Positions 45,542-54,363 of a stretch of DNA of 59,917 bases are shown piece after piece. Origin of the DNA: Sedimentisphaerales bacterium. Its GTDB lineage: Bacteria; Planctomycetota; Phycisphaerae; Sedimentisphaerales; Anaerobacaceae. The stretch is taken from NCBI GenBank assembly GCA_016936075.1, contig JAFGPS010000188.1, positions 1 through 59,917 of the forward strand. Reading direction: 5' to 3'. A program made the translations under genes and the position numbers. Every line of letters begins with the position of its first letter. The stretch's first letter is position 1. Below the pieces are notes generated by a model. The model worked only from the letters and a program-made list of their open reading frames with translations. It searched no databases and was not told the origin of the DNA.

Positions 45542-46366
45542 ATGAATATGACAAAAAAAAATCAAAATCGCAACCTGCGGCAGGTATTGTTCGAGATAAT
45601 CTTCGAAGCTGATACTCCTGCGGGAAAACTATTCGACGTGGTGTTAATCATATGTATTTTACTAAGCGTTATTGTCGTTATGCTCGATAGCGTAAGTACG
45701 ATAAATGCAAAACATCATGAAAAGCTATATACTATCGAATGGATATTCACAATTTTGTTTACACTTGAATATATACTGCGTCTTATATGCGTTGGAAAAC
45801 CTGTTCAGTATGCTAAAAGTTTTTTCGGAATAATCGACCTGCTCGCAATTCTGCCAACATATATGAGTCTTTTCTTTCTCGGTACTCGATATTTGTCAGT
45901 AATCAGGATTTTACGGGTTTTGCGAGTTTTCAGAGTTCTGAAGCTGGGTCATCATGTAAAAGAAGCTGCAGTTCTCAAGAAAGCTCTTTATGCAAGCAGA
46001 AGAAAAATCATCGTGTTTATCTTCGCGGTGCTGACGTTAGTGGTAATAATTGGTTCGCTGATGTATGTTATTGAAAATGCCGAGAATGGCTTTACAAGCA
46101 TACCTCAAAGTATATACTGGGCTATTGTAACTCTCACAACGGTCGGTTACGGTGATATATCGCCAGTTTCAGAACTGGGACAATTCCTCGCGGCTATAGT
46201 AATGATTTTAGGATATTCGATAATCGCTATTCCTACTGGAATCGTTACTGCAGAATTGACACTATCAGGAAAAGAAAAACAAAATACACAAGCGTGCCCA
46301 AATTGCAGTGCAGAAGGACATGATAACGATGCGATATACTGTAAGTTTTGTGGTACAAAATTATAA
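45542..46366 (+). CDS. Voltage-gated potassium-channel-like protein with zinc ribbon
   Basis: I prefer the ATG at 45542 (AGGCGG five bases upstream) over a TTG at 45506; this gives 274 aa. Six membrane segments are visible, including an Arg-rich S4 (VIRILRVLRVFRVLKLG) and a pore loop with the potassium filter TTVGYGD. After S6 a short C-terminal zinc ribbon follows (CPNCSAEG, then IYCKFCGTKL). The channel core is of the Kv/KvAP type; a C-terminal zinc ribbon is not usual and may serve in assembly or gating. The MtfA gene follows directly. Confidence 0.87.
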   Translation: MNMTKKNQNRNLRQVLFEIIFEADTPAGKLFDVVLIICILLSVIVVMLDSVSTINAKHHEKLYTIEWIFTILFTLEYILRLICVGKPVQYAKSFFGIIDLLAILPTYMSLFFLGTRYLSVIRILRVLRVFRVLKLGHHVKEAAVLKKALYASRRKIIVFIFAVLTLVVIIGSLMYVIENAENGFTSIPQSIYWAIVTLTTVGYGDISPVSELGQFLAAIVMILGYSIIAIPTGIVTAELTLSGKEKQNTQACPNCSAEGHDNDAIYCKFCGTKL

Positions 46367-46411
46367 TCAATAGATAATGCCTAAAAAATAAATGATTCCG
46401 GAGAGAACAAT

Positions 46412-47230
46412 ATTTCTACCAATACAATAATAATCACAGTTGCGATAGCGATTATTCTTTTAGCCGCATTTTTCCTGCATCGACGAATCAGGTATAAAAG
46501 GTTATTAAAAAAACCTTTTCCCCCGGAATGGATAAAAATAATTCAAAAAAACGTACTGATTTACAACCACCTTCCTGAGCCGCTAAAGAATCAACTTCAT
46601 AGTCTTGTACTTATCTTCCTTCATCAAAAAGATTTCGAAGGCTGCGGCGGGCTAAAAATCACAGATGAAATAAAAGTAACTATTGCATCTCAGGCATGTA
46701 TGCTGCTTCTTAATCGCGAAACTTCTGTTTTCAAAAAGCTTCGGACTATCCTCGTCTATCCGAAAACTTATGTAGCAAAATCAATTTCTTCCGACGGCTC
46801 AATTATTATCGAAGGAGATAGTGTACGATTAGGTGAATCATGGCAAAATGGGCCGGTTGTGTTGGCATGGGATTCGATAAAAGGTACAACATCAGAAATT
46901 AATAGAGCCCATAATGTAGTCTTTCATGAATTCGCACATCAACTCGACCAAGAAGACGGCTTAGCAGATGGAACGCCTATTCTTGAAAATAAGTCACAAT
47001 ATAATACATGGGCAAGAATTCTCAGCAGGGAATACGAAACTTTACAAAAACAAGTAAATACAGGATTCAGGTCTTTCATAGATACTTATGGAGCAACGAA
47101 TCCCGCCGAGTTTTTCGCGGTTATTACAGAAGCTTTCTTCGAGAACCCAAAAACTTTGAAAACGAAGCACCCGGAACTTTATCAGGAACTATCAGACTAC
47201 TACAATTTAAACCCTGTTGAATGGATATAA
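46412..47230 (+). CDS. mtfA: MtfA-like zinc metallopeptidase with probable AUU start
   Basis: The frame is open from a TAA at about 46384 to the stop at 47230, but has no ATG, GTG or TTG until an internal ATG at 46700, deep inside the domain. An ATT at 46412 sits 8 bases after GGAG and yields 272 aa, matching the MtfA family length of about 265. That N-terminus has a membrane helix (IIITVAIAIILLAAFFL) and the conserved region FPPEWIKII to GCGGLKI. The peptidase motif is HEFAHQLDQEDG (His172, Glu173, His176), and SWQNGPVVLAWDSIKG is an MtfA signature. It is an M90 zinc aminopeptidase-type enzyme. Confidence 0.8.
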   Translation: MSTNTIIITVAIAIILLAAFFLHRRIRYKRLLKKPFPPEWIKIIQKNVLIYNHLPEPLKNQLHSLVLIFLHQKDFEGCGGLKITDEIKVTIASQACMLLLNRETSVFKKLRTILVYPKTYVAKSISSDGSIIIEGDSVRLGESWQNGPVVLAWDSIKGTTSEINRAHNVVFHEFAHQLDQEDGLADGTPILENKSQYNTWARILSREYETLQKQVNTGFRSFIDTYGATNPAEFFAVITEAFFENPKTLKTKHPELYQELSDYYNLNPVEWI

Positions 47231-47231
47231 A

Positions 47232-47267
47232 GAAAAGGCCTGCATATTACAGTACAGGCCTTCTTTA
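47232..47267. terminator. Bidirectional terminator between mtfA and the beta-helix gene
   Basis: AAGGCCTG (47235-47242) pairs with CAGGCCTT (47255-47262) around a 12-base loop, with A-rich and T-rich flanks on the two sides. It lies between convergent genes and can serve both. Confidence 0.85.
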
Positions 47268-47294
47268 TAAATTGAATGGTTATTCTAACTTTTA

Positions 47295-49226
47295 TTACAT
47301 GATCGGATAAACATATATGGTTATTTCAGCAATCTGCTGTTCGCCGGGTGACAATTGAGTAAGATCAACATTTTCACCCTTATAAACCAAAGTTATAGTA
47401 ACATCTCCCGGACCAACAACACCCGGATCAGGATCAAACCATGCAGTCCAGTTACCCCCTGCTGCCGATGAAGGGATAATATCGAGTGTCAAAATCGCAG
47501 AATAGTTCAGATGGATCAGATAAGTTTCCGGACTACTTTGAAGTGTAACCGGAACACTCGAAACTACATCAGGAACATTAATCCAACCTCCATCATGAAG
47601 GCTCGGTTCAACTGGATTTGTAGTGCTCCCACTTTCATAAGCTCCCATATCAACCACTGAATTCTGTATTCTCTTGCTACCAGCAAGGTCTATAGGAAGC
47701 TGTTCACTCACGTTAGTATCTTTGTCCAGGTCATGTATATCCATCGGAAGTAATAAATTTATACCCTTATCAAGACAAGGTGAATTGCTCTTGAGAGTAT
47801 AATTACCGTTAATCCATTCGCCTTCAATACTTCTTTGGCCGGGATTATTGAATTGAGGATTTTTGTTGATATTACCTGTTCCTGTCCATCCACCCTGCAC
47901 ATCGCTATAGGTAATCGCAATGGTATCAGAATGATTAGTCAAAATCTCATCGCCGCCGTTATAGAGAATACTATTTGCAACAACAAGATTGCTATCTGCC
48001 GGAAACTTCCATACATAACTTGCTATAGCTTTGCCATCCGCGGGAGTTGTACCATTGGTATTATCTGCTATAGTGGAATCTAAAATAGTAAGATTTCCAC
48101 CCAGATTATGTATAGCCGCACCACCGGTTGATTCTGCCATATCGGCACTATTGCCGGTCATAAGACAATTTGTCATATCGACTTCACTGGCGTAGTTATA
48201 AAGTCCGCCGCCATTTATTCTGGCGTTGTTGCCGGTTACTATGCAGTTCCACATGGAAAGCTGAGCGTTTTTGCATGAAATTCCACCACCAAAGCCTGCT
48301 ACATTACCAGAAATAGTAGTGTTAACAAGTCTCACTTTGGAACTAACTATATTCAAACCTGCACCGCTATTCATCGGGTCACTACCATCTGCGTGACCTG
48401 CTTTTATCATGAAACCATCAAGTATAACTGTGCCGGACATACTACCTGAAACTCTGACAACCTGGTAACTATTGTCATCTTTATTTAATATACTCCATAA
48501 GTCATTATCACCAAGGTCACCGCTTAATATAGTCGGAGTTGTTTCAGTATCCTGCAAATTCGGATCCGGATAGCCATAACCAGCACAGCTTCCAATTAAT
48601 GTTACTCCGGGGGCCGGTGAAAAAGATGCCATCTTGTCACCTAAGATTTCCGAGCCTCCTTCATCAGGTTTATATGTTCCCTGAGCTACATATATAGTAT
48701 CACCTGCGGTTGCGACTTCAAGAGCATCCTGAAGATTAAGAAAAGCCCATTTCCAGCTTTTGCCATTTTGTAACGAAGTCGGCGCATCATAATCAACATA
48801 ATAGATTTGCCCTGTTGCTTCTACAGTAAAAGGTACCTCAAAAGCAATATGAGATTCTATCGATTTGAATGTCCAGTTCCCCGGTGATAATGGTCCGAAT
48901 TCTCCGGTTAAACCACTTACAGGTGCCCAAATAAGAGGACATGTATCAGGCGGAGGGCCTTCAAACCACAATTCAACGACTTTAGTTCCTTCATCAATAG
49001 AAATGGTCGGAGTACCGCCAAGATAAGCCATAGCATAACAACTGTTTACTATTGGACCTACCGGTCCAGTAAAGGAAATCATATCGTTCTGACCAGGTTC
49101 ACACGGATCTATTGTCCATGCGGCCGGTGATTCAAGACCTTCTATCCACGAGATTGTGGATGCTTGTGCTACTGAAGACAAAATAAAGCAGGACAAAATA
49201 AATAGATGAATTTTTCGCATTTTCAT
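47295..49226 (-). CDS. Secreted right-handed beta-helix protein
   Basis: The 643-aa product has a signal peptide (KIHLFILSCFILSSVAQAS) and a short beta-sandwich domain. A parallel beta-helix follows, announced by IYYVDYDAPTSLQNGKSW and continuing with VYVAQGTYKPDEGG-like and GGGLYNYASEVDMTNC rungs. The tail (about residues 550-643) is another beta domain containing PGDVTITLVYKGENVDL. No sorting motif, dockerin or Hint domain is present, unlike the two other beta-helix proteins here. Probably a surface or secreted protein that binds or degrades polysaccharide; no catalytic residues are obvious. Confidence 0.82.
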   Translation of the reverse strand: MKMRKIHLFILSCFILSSVAQASTISWIEGLESPAAWTIDPCEPGQNDMISFTGPVGPIVNSCYAMAYLGGTPTISIDEGTKVVELWFEGPPPDTCPLIWAPVSGLTGEFGPLSPGNWTFKSIESHIAFEVPFTVEATGQIYYVDYDAPTSLQNGKSWKWAFLNLQDALEVATAGDTIYVAQGTYKPDEGGSEILGDKMASFSPAPGVTLIGSCAGYGYPDPNLQDTETTPTILSGDLGDNDLWSILNKDDNSYQVVRVSGSMSGTVILDGFMIKAGHADGSDPMNSGAGLNIVSSKVRLVNTTISGNVAGFGGGISCKNAQLSMWNCIVTGNNARINGGGLYNYASEVDMTNCLMTGNSADMAESTGGAAIHNLGGNLTILDSTIADNTNGTTPADGKAIASYVWKFPADSNLVVANSILYNGGDEILTNHSDTIAITYSDVQGGWTGTGNINKNPQFNNPGQRSIEGEWINGNYTLKSNSPCLDKGINLLLPMDIHDLDKDTNVSEQLPIDLAGSKRIQNSVVDMGAYESGSTTNPVEPSLHDGGWINVPDVVSSVPVTLQSSPETYLIHLNYSAILTLDIIPSSAAGGNWTAWFDPDPGVVGPGDVTITLVYKGENVDLTQLSPGEQQIAEITIYVYPIM

Positions 49227-49342
49227 TAGTATACCCTTTCAACTCCAAAACCGTTCCATTGTGATAGGTCCCTTGGACTCCGAGGGAGATAAACAAATAT
49301 CATTTTCAGCAGCATTGTCTGAAAATAATATTATTAAAAATA

Positions 49343-50095
49343 TTATACAAAATCAGAAGTAATTATGCCATCATGAATATGTTTTGTATAAATATTTATA
49401 TGAGATGTAGTTCTGATAAACCTTTCTTTGACTCTTTTTGTATAGCTTTGATGGTCGCAGGTTTCGACATATTTGAGGTGAGAAATGCCGGCTAAATCGC
49501 GAGTTTGGGCTATTTTTGCCCCTTTAGCGGCCATTTTTCTAATAGCCAACTGAACCTGATCCTGATTTAAGCCACCCAAAGCATCTACGATTACCCGGAC
49601 ATGTTTGCCTCGTTGAAGTAATCCCAAAGCAGTTGACATAACCGCATTTTCAGCGTCAATACCAATTAAAACAAACTCATTTACCTCTAATTCACTTAAC
49701 AATCTTTCGATAAGAGGCTCTTCAAATGGATCAATACAGCGTTTATGCAGGATTACCTGCCTGTGTCTGCGTAATACATCTGCTGGCAAAGCATTCCATC
49801 CATCGGCAGGGAAACTCACACGATTGTTCATTAATGTATAAGATATTTTCCGCTGCCCTTCTGTACCTTCGAGACAGTGCCCATTTGTACATTCGCCTTG
49901 ATTATAAAAAACTTCAGCGGTCGAAATTATTGGTATATCCTTATACCGGGCCCATGCCATAAGCCTTCGTATATTGGCAAGAATTCTCTGGCGATTTACT
50001 ATGCATAATTCACTGCCATCCAAAATAAAATCTTTTTGAGTGTCAACATCAATAAGGATATGACTTCTTTGTTTTTTATGTAGTTGCATAATCAT
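49343..50095 (-). CDS. Isochorismatase-fold protein lacking the catalytic Cys
   Basis: The 250-aa protein has the cysteine-hydrolase fold. The first catalytic Asp is in LIDVDTQKDF (Asp18) and the Lys is in LHKRCIDPF (Lys118). The helix that should carry the nucleophile (normally G-x-x-T-D-x-C-V) reads GIDAENAVMSTALGLL, with Ala151 in the Cys position. The protein also has a 35-residue C-terminal extension rich in basic residues. It is therefore probably not an active amidase/hydrolase of the usual type and may bind a ligand or partner. It lies alone, with 116 bases to the beta-helix gene downstream. Confidence 0.8.
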   Translation of the reverse strand: MIMQLHKKQRSHILIDVDTQKDFILDGSELCIVNRQRILANIRRLMAWARYKDIPIISTAEVFYNQGECTNGHCLEGTEGQRKISYTLMNNRVSFPADGWNALPADVLRRHRQVILHKRCIDPFEEPLIERLLSELEVNEFVLIGIDAENAVMSTALGLLQRGKHVRVIVDALGGLNQDQVQLAIRKMAAKGAKIAQTRDLAGISHLKYVETCDHQSYTKRVKERFIRTTSHINIYTKHIHDGIITSDFV

Positions 50096-50478
50096 TTTTT
50101 CAGCTCTACTTTCTTGAACTCCTTCTCAAACCCTTGTGAACTATTTTGCATTGCATAATACTTCCTTTTTTTTAATTCGATATTAAAGTCTTCTAATCTG
50201 TAGTGCCTTTTTCAGCCCAAAAGTAACGTTTTTTTTAACAACAAAGTAAAGATTCCGTAGATATTATTTATAGAATTACAAGAAAACATTAATAATACAT
50301 TAAACATGGCAACATGAGCAATATAGGCAATTAAGATTCGATAATATGTAAAAAAATAAATATTTTTCTTTAAAGGATTATAATATAGGGTATAATTGAA
50401 TATTGAATGAAATATGGGTTTTAAAATTGCTGGGAATGAAATAATATGCAATTTGAAAAACAATTGAAGGGAGAACAA
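50096..50478. other. Intergenic region with possible -10 boxes
   Basis: This 383-base stretch separates the divergent isochorismatase-like and STN-domain genes. Two TATAAT hexamers occur at 50379-50384 and 50391-50396, but neither has a convincing -35 box at the right spacing. I see no other structure or open frame. Confidence 0.35.
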
Positions 50479-51192
50479 ATGGAAACGAAACGAATAACAC
50501 AATCTTCGTTACAAACACTTATTTTCATCGTCGCGATTTTGCTTCTTTCGTCCAGGGCTTTTTGTTCAGATTCAAAAAGCACAGTTACACCGAAAAAAAC
50601 GCAAACAGCAAAGCAGCCTGAGCAAAAGACTGTAACTGTAAAAACTACCAGACCTAAAGTAAGTCCATCCAGCTTCAGGCCGGACATGCCTTTGAGAGAT
50701 GCCTTGGACATCCTGCGCAATTGTACCAGTCCACCGCTGAATATAGTCGTTAAATGGAAAGACCTCGATGAAAATGCGGATATTAATCCAGATACGCCAA
50801 TAGGAATGAACGGCCTTAATCGGGTTGCACTTAAAACACATCTGAGCATACTGCTTATGTCGCTTTCTACTCAAACGGCTCAACTTGGATATGTCGTAGA
50901 AGGTAACGTAATAATAATCGGAACAAAGGAAGCTCTGCCTAAAAAATTAGTAACTCGAACATATGATATAGCCGACATTGTTGCTCCACCTTCCATGGGA
51001 GGTATGATGGGAGGTATGATGGGTGGAATGATGGGCGGAAATATGATGGGCTATGGAACATCTGGTACACTTGGCGGACTCAATTCTTATGGCTCAAGTT
51101 ATAACCAGGGTTATACAAATCAGGGCAATAGACCTTATGGTTACCAAAATACTCCCAGTTCTTCTGGTTTCGGCATGATGTTGGGAATGTAA
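50479..51192 (+). CDS. STN/secretin-N-domain protein with Met-Gly repeats
   Basis: I start at 50479 (AAGGGAGAACAA upstream) rather than at 50446; the product has 237 aa. A signal peptide (LIFIVAILLLSSRAFCS) and a Lys/Thr/Pro-rich linker lead into an STN-like domain (FRPDMPLRDALDILRN, then GYVVEGNVIIIG). That domain is usually found at the N-terminus of secretins and TonB receptors. Here no secretin barrel follows. Instead there is a tract of GGMM repeats (MMGGMMGGMMGG) and a Gly/Tyr/Ser/Asn-rich tail. It may be a stand-alone periplasmic adaptor in an envelope complex. Confidence 0.7.
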   Translation: METKRITQSSLQTLIFIVAILLLSSRAFCSDSKSTVTPKKTQTAKQPEQKTVTVKTTRPKVSPSSFRPDMPLRDALDILRNCTSPPLNIVVKWKDLDENADINPDTPIGMNGLNRVALKTHLSILLMSLSTQTAQLGYVVEGNVIIIGTKEALPKKLVTRTYDIADIVAPPSMGGMMGGMMGGMMGGNMMGYGTSGTLGGLNSYGSSYNQGYTNQGNRPYGYQNTPSSSGFGMMLGM

Positions 51193-51355
51193 CGTAATTT
51201 CATTCAACGGAAGATGTATAGCGGATTGATAACGGCCTGGATTATCCTCGATTGTGGTGGGAGTTGTAAACCGATAACTAAATAAGACACATACTTAACC
51301 ATATTAAAAATTAAAGAATTTTTAAATAGTTGGCATATCTTTTGAAAAAAAGAGT

Positions 51356-51383
51356 TTGACATAAACTCTAAATTCGTTAGAAT
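51356..51383 (+). promoter_or_regulatory. Promoter of the rplM-rpsI operon
   Basis: TTGACA (51356-51361) matches the consensus exactly and TAGAAT (51378-51383) is one base off, with 16-base spacing. The rplM ATG at 51419 lies about 35 bases downstream, which leaves room for GAGAG as ribosome-binding site. Confidence 0.75.
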
Positions 51384-51418
51384 ACTTGTTTTTCTATATT
51401 ATGAAAGAGAGTTTTTCT

Positions 51419-51850
51419 ATGAAATGCTTTATGGCAAAAAAGAATGAAGTTGAGCAGAGATGGTTGCTCGTTGACGCAGAAGGCGCGATATTGGGCCGGA
51501 TGGCGGCTAAAATCGCTCCTATTTTAATGGGTAAAAATAAACCTACATATACTCCACATATCGATACAGGTGATTATGTAGTTGTTATAAATGCTGATAA
51601 GATAAGGCTTTCCGGCAATAAAGCTCAGACAAAAGAATATGATCACTATACCATGTATCCCGGCGGACATAAATATGTCAGTTTCGCTGATATGATGGAG
51701 AGAAAACCGGAAAAGGTTATCGAAATGGCAGTAAAACGTATGTTGCCCAAGAATTCTTTGGGTAGAAAAATGCTTAAGAAAATGAAGGTTTATCGTGGAC
51801 CGGAACATGATAACCATGCTCAGCAACCCGAAAAAATAGAATTATTTTAG
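51419..51850 (+). CDS. rplM: 50S ribosomal protein L13
   Basis: The start at 51419 gives 143 aa, close to the usual 142 of L13; upstream ATGs at 51401 and 51386 would add a non-family N-terminus. Signatures are VEQRWLLVDAEGAILGRMA, GDYVVVINADKIRLSG and YPGGHKYVSF. It is an early-assembly protein of the large ribosomal subunit. It forms the usual bacterial rplM-rpsI operon; rpsI starts 15 bases downstream. Confidence 0.97.
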   Translation: MKCFMAKKNEVEQRWLLVDAEGAILGRMAAKIAPILMGKNKPTYTPHIDTGDYVVVINADKIRLSGNKAQTKEYDHYTMYPGGHKYVSFADMMERKPEKVIEMAVKRMLPKNSLGRKMLKKMKVYRGPEHDNHAQQPEKIELF

Positions 51851-51865
51851 TAAAGAAAATATTTT

Positions 51866-52348
51866 ATGGCAGATATCGAAATTCAAAATCCAGATGTTAC
51901 AATAGAAGACAATACCGAACAAGTACCAGCTCCAGCTCCATCACCATCCAAAGGACCGAAAAGCGGTTTTTGGTGGGGAACCGGCAGAAGGAAAAGCTCC
52001 GTTGCACGCGTTCGTATTAAACCTGGAAGCGGAAAAACTATTGTCAATAAAAAGAATCTTGATGAATATTTCAAGAGGGATCAGGACAGAAAATCAGTTC
52101 TTGCTCCTTTAAAAGCAGTAAAATGTGAAAATTTATTTGATATATTTATCAATGTAAAAGGCGGCGGCACAACAGGTCAGTCCGGCGCAGCACTGCTGGG
52201 AGTCGCAAGAGCATTGAGAAATTACGATATCAGCTATGTACCAGCTCTCAGAGACAGCGGACATCTGACTCGTGATCCACGAATGGTCGAAAGAAAGAAA
52301 CCAGGTAGAGCTGGTGCAAGAAAGAGATTCCAGTTCTCGAAGCGTTAA
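51866..52348 (+). CDS. rpsI: 30S ribosomal protein S9
   Basis: The 160-aa protein has the S9 core from about residue 33 (GTGRRKSSVARVRIKPGSG) to the C-terminal KKPGRAGARKRFQFSKR that reaches the decoding site. A 30-residue N-terminal extension, acidic then Pro/Ala/Ser-rich, is longer than in E. coli S9 (130 aa). It is second in the rplM-rpsI operon and is followed by a strong terminator. Confidence 0.97.
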   Translation: MADIEIQNPDVTIEDNTEQVPAPAPSPSKGPKSGFWWGTGRRKSSVARVRIKPGSGKTIVNKKNLDEYFKRDQDRKSVLAPLKAVKCENLFDIFINVKGGGTTGQSGAALLGVARALRNYDISYVPALRDSGHLTRDPRMVERKKPGRAGARKRFQFSKR

Positions 52349-52377
52349 TTTGCTTATTATATATTGGATTTTACAAT

Positions 52378-52409
52378 AGCCGCTTAGAGAAATCTGAGCG
52401 GCTGTTTTT
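52378..52409 (+). terminator. Rho-independent terminator after rpsI
   Basis: AGCCGCT (52378-52384) pairs with AGCGGCT (52397-52403) around a loop that can extend the stem with TAGA/TCTG, followed by GTTTTTA. It ends the ribosomal protein operon just before argC. Confidence 0.88.
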
Positions 52410-52423
52410 ATTGGAGATATAAA

Positions 52424-53431
52424 ATGATAAAAGTCGCAATAATCGGTGCAAGTGGATACACAGGTTCAGAGTCAATTAAGATTCTTCTCAACCATAGCAA
52501 AGCGAAACTCACATATTTAACCGCCCTGCCGGAAGAATGCGGTGCGGTCGAAGAAATATTCCCGCAATTCAAGGGACGATGCCCGTTGGAAATCGAACCT
52601 TTGGACATTAAAAAACTTGCTGAAAAAGCTGATGTAGCTCTTTGTTGCCTGCCGCATAAAGTATCAATGGGATTTGTTCCAATTCTTCTTGATGCAGGTC
52701 TTAAAGTAGTTGATTTCAGTGCAGACTATCGAATCAGAGACGTAGCCGCTTATGAAAAATATTATGTTAAACACACTGATACAAAAAACCTCAAGCACGC
52801 GGCTTTCGGACTGCCTGAACTTTTCCGCGATGAGATTAAAAATGCCAGACTCGTTGCAAATCCAGGTTGTTATCCTACAGGCGCATCATTGGCTATCGCC
52901 CCGCTGCTCAAAAAAGGGCTTGTCGAAACAGATATGATTATTGTCAGCTCGGTTACAGGCGCATCAGGAGCGGGAAAGAATCCTTCGGATAAATTCCATT
53001 TCCCAAATATGAATGAAAACCTGTTTGCTTATGGAATCGGAACACATCGTCATATGCCGGAAATTGAACAAATCATGAGCGAAGTATCCGGCCAGCATAC
53101 AACCGTACTGTTCCAGCCTCACGTTGGGCCATTCGATAGAGGAATTATTTCAACTGTTTATTGCAAACCGAAAGAAAAACTCGATACCAAACAGTTAGAC
53201 AAACTGTATTGCGATTTTTATGCAGATGAGCCGTTCGTACAGGTATGCAAAAACGCACCCGGCGTGAAAGATGTCGCGGGAACAAACTATTGCCATGTAT
53301 TTCCTGCATATGCAAAAGATATGTATGTTTGTTTTTCTGCAATAGATAACCTCGTAAAAGGCGCCTCGGGACAGGCAATTCAGAATATGAATATAATATT
53401 CGGTCTCGATGAAACACTCGGTTTAAAATAA
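52424..53431 (+). CDS. argC: N-acetyl-gamma-glutamyl-phosphate reductase
   Basis: The 335-aa enzyme catalyses the NADPH-dependent third step of arginine synthesis. The N-terminal IIGASGYTGSE is the dinucleotide-binding motif. The active-site Cys lies in NPGCYPTGA and the conserved His region is PHVGPFDRGI. TTGGAGAT precedes the ATG. It is followed after 12 bases by a nitrilase-family gene, which may be co-transcribed. No other arg genes are visible. Confidence 0.96.
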   Translation: MIKVAIIGASGYTGSESIKILLNHSKAKLTYLTALPEECGAVEEIFPQFKGRCPLEIEPLDIKKLAEKADVALCCLPHKVSMGFVPILLDAGLKVVDFSADYRIRDVAAYEKYYVKHTDTKNLKHAAFGLPELFRDEIKNARLVANPGCYPTGASLAIAPLLKKGLVETDMIIVSSVTGASGAGKNPSDKFHFPNMNENLFAYGIGTHRHMPEIEQIMSEVSGQHTTVLFQPHVGPFDRGIISTVYCKPKEKLDTKQLDKLYCDFYADEPFVQVCKNAPGVKDVAGTNYCHVFPAYAKDMYVCFSAIDNLVKGASGQAIQNMNIIFGLDETLGLK

Positions 53432-53443
53432 AAGGATAAATTA

Positions 53444-54292
53444 GTGGCTGGAACGATTCATATAGCAACATGTCAGTTCGCTGTCAGTAGTTCCATTCAG
53501 CAAAACTCTCGCAGCATTTGTCGCTATATTCGGAAGGCAAGTTCCTCTGGTGCGGATATTGTTCATTTTTCTGAGTGCGCACTTAGCGGCTATGTAGGTA
53601 CGGATTTCCCCAACTTCGCCAATTATGACTGGGAACTTCTCAAAACAGAAACTCTCAAAATAATGTCACTTGCGGCGGAGCAGAAAATATGGGTGGTTCT
53701 TGGAAGTACCCATCAACTGACAAAGCCGAATAAGCCGCATAATAGCTTGTACCTTATCAATTCCAAAGGCGAAATCGTTGATCGTTATGATAAAAGATTT
53801 TGCACGCCCGGAGATTTAAAAAGAATGACTCCGGGGAATCATTTTGTTAATTTCGAAATCAACGGCGTAAAATGCTCGCTCCTTATATGTTTCGATTTAC
53901 GTTTTCCGGAATTATACAGAGGGCTTTATAAAGAAGGTGTGAATTGTATTTTCCAATCGTTTTATAACGCAAAACAATCTGGTCCGAGCATTCATTCACA
54001 TATAATGCACCAGACAATGCAAAGCAACGCGGCCTGCAATAATTTCTGGATTAGTATGTCAAATTCAAGCGGATATTATGCACCCTACCCATCCTGCTTT
54101 ATTCAGCCGGATGGCAAAATCATTGGAAAACTAAAAAACAATAAGTCCGGCATGATGATTAATACCGTAGATTTGAAAAAACAATTCTACGACCCGATGA
54201 AAAATTTCAGAGAAATGGCAATTCACGGCCAACTCAATAACAGCAATTCAAAAACCAGCGATCCCAGGTCAAAAAACAGGACCACTCTTTAA
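53444..54292 (+). CDS. Nitrilase-superfamily carbon-nitrogen hydrolase
   Basis: The 282-aa protein starts at a GTG with AAAGGATAA upstream. The Glu-Lys-Cys triad of the superfamily is present: FSECALSGY, YDKRFCTPGD and SLLICFDLRFPELY. No signal peptide is present. The substrate is not evident; the region after the Cys (GLYKEGVNCIFQSFYNAKQS) suggests an aliphatic amidase or N-carbamoyl type. It lies 12 bases after argC. Confidence 0.85.
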   Translation: MAGTIHIATCQFAVSSSIQQNSRSICRYIRKASSSGADIVHFSECALSGYVGTDFPNFANYDWELLKTETLKIMSLAAEQKIWVVLGSTHQLTKPNKPHNSLYLINSKGEIVDRYDKRFCTPGDLKRMTPGNHFVNFEINGVKCSLLICFDLRFPELYRGLYKEGVNCIFQSFYNAKQSGPSIHSHIMHQTMQSNAACNNFWISMSNSSGYYAPYPSCFIQPDGKIIGKLKNNKSGMMINTVDLKKQFYDPMKNFREMAIHGQLNNSNSKTSDPRSKNRTTL

Positions 54293-54363
54293 TTATTGCA
54301 TCCCAAAGAGATTCAAGTTAAGATTATCTTGATATTGATACTATTTTTTTGAAAGGGGAAAAA

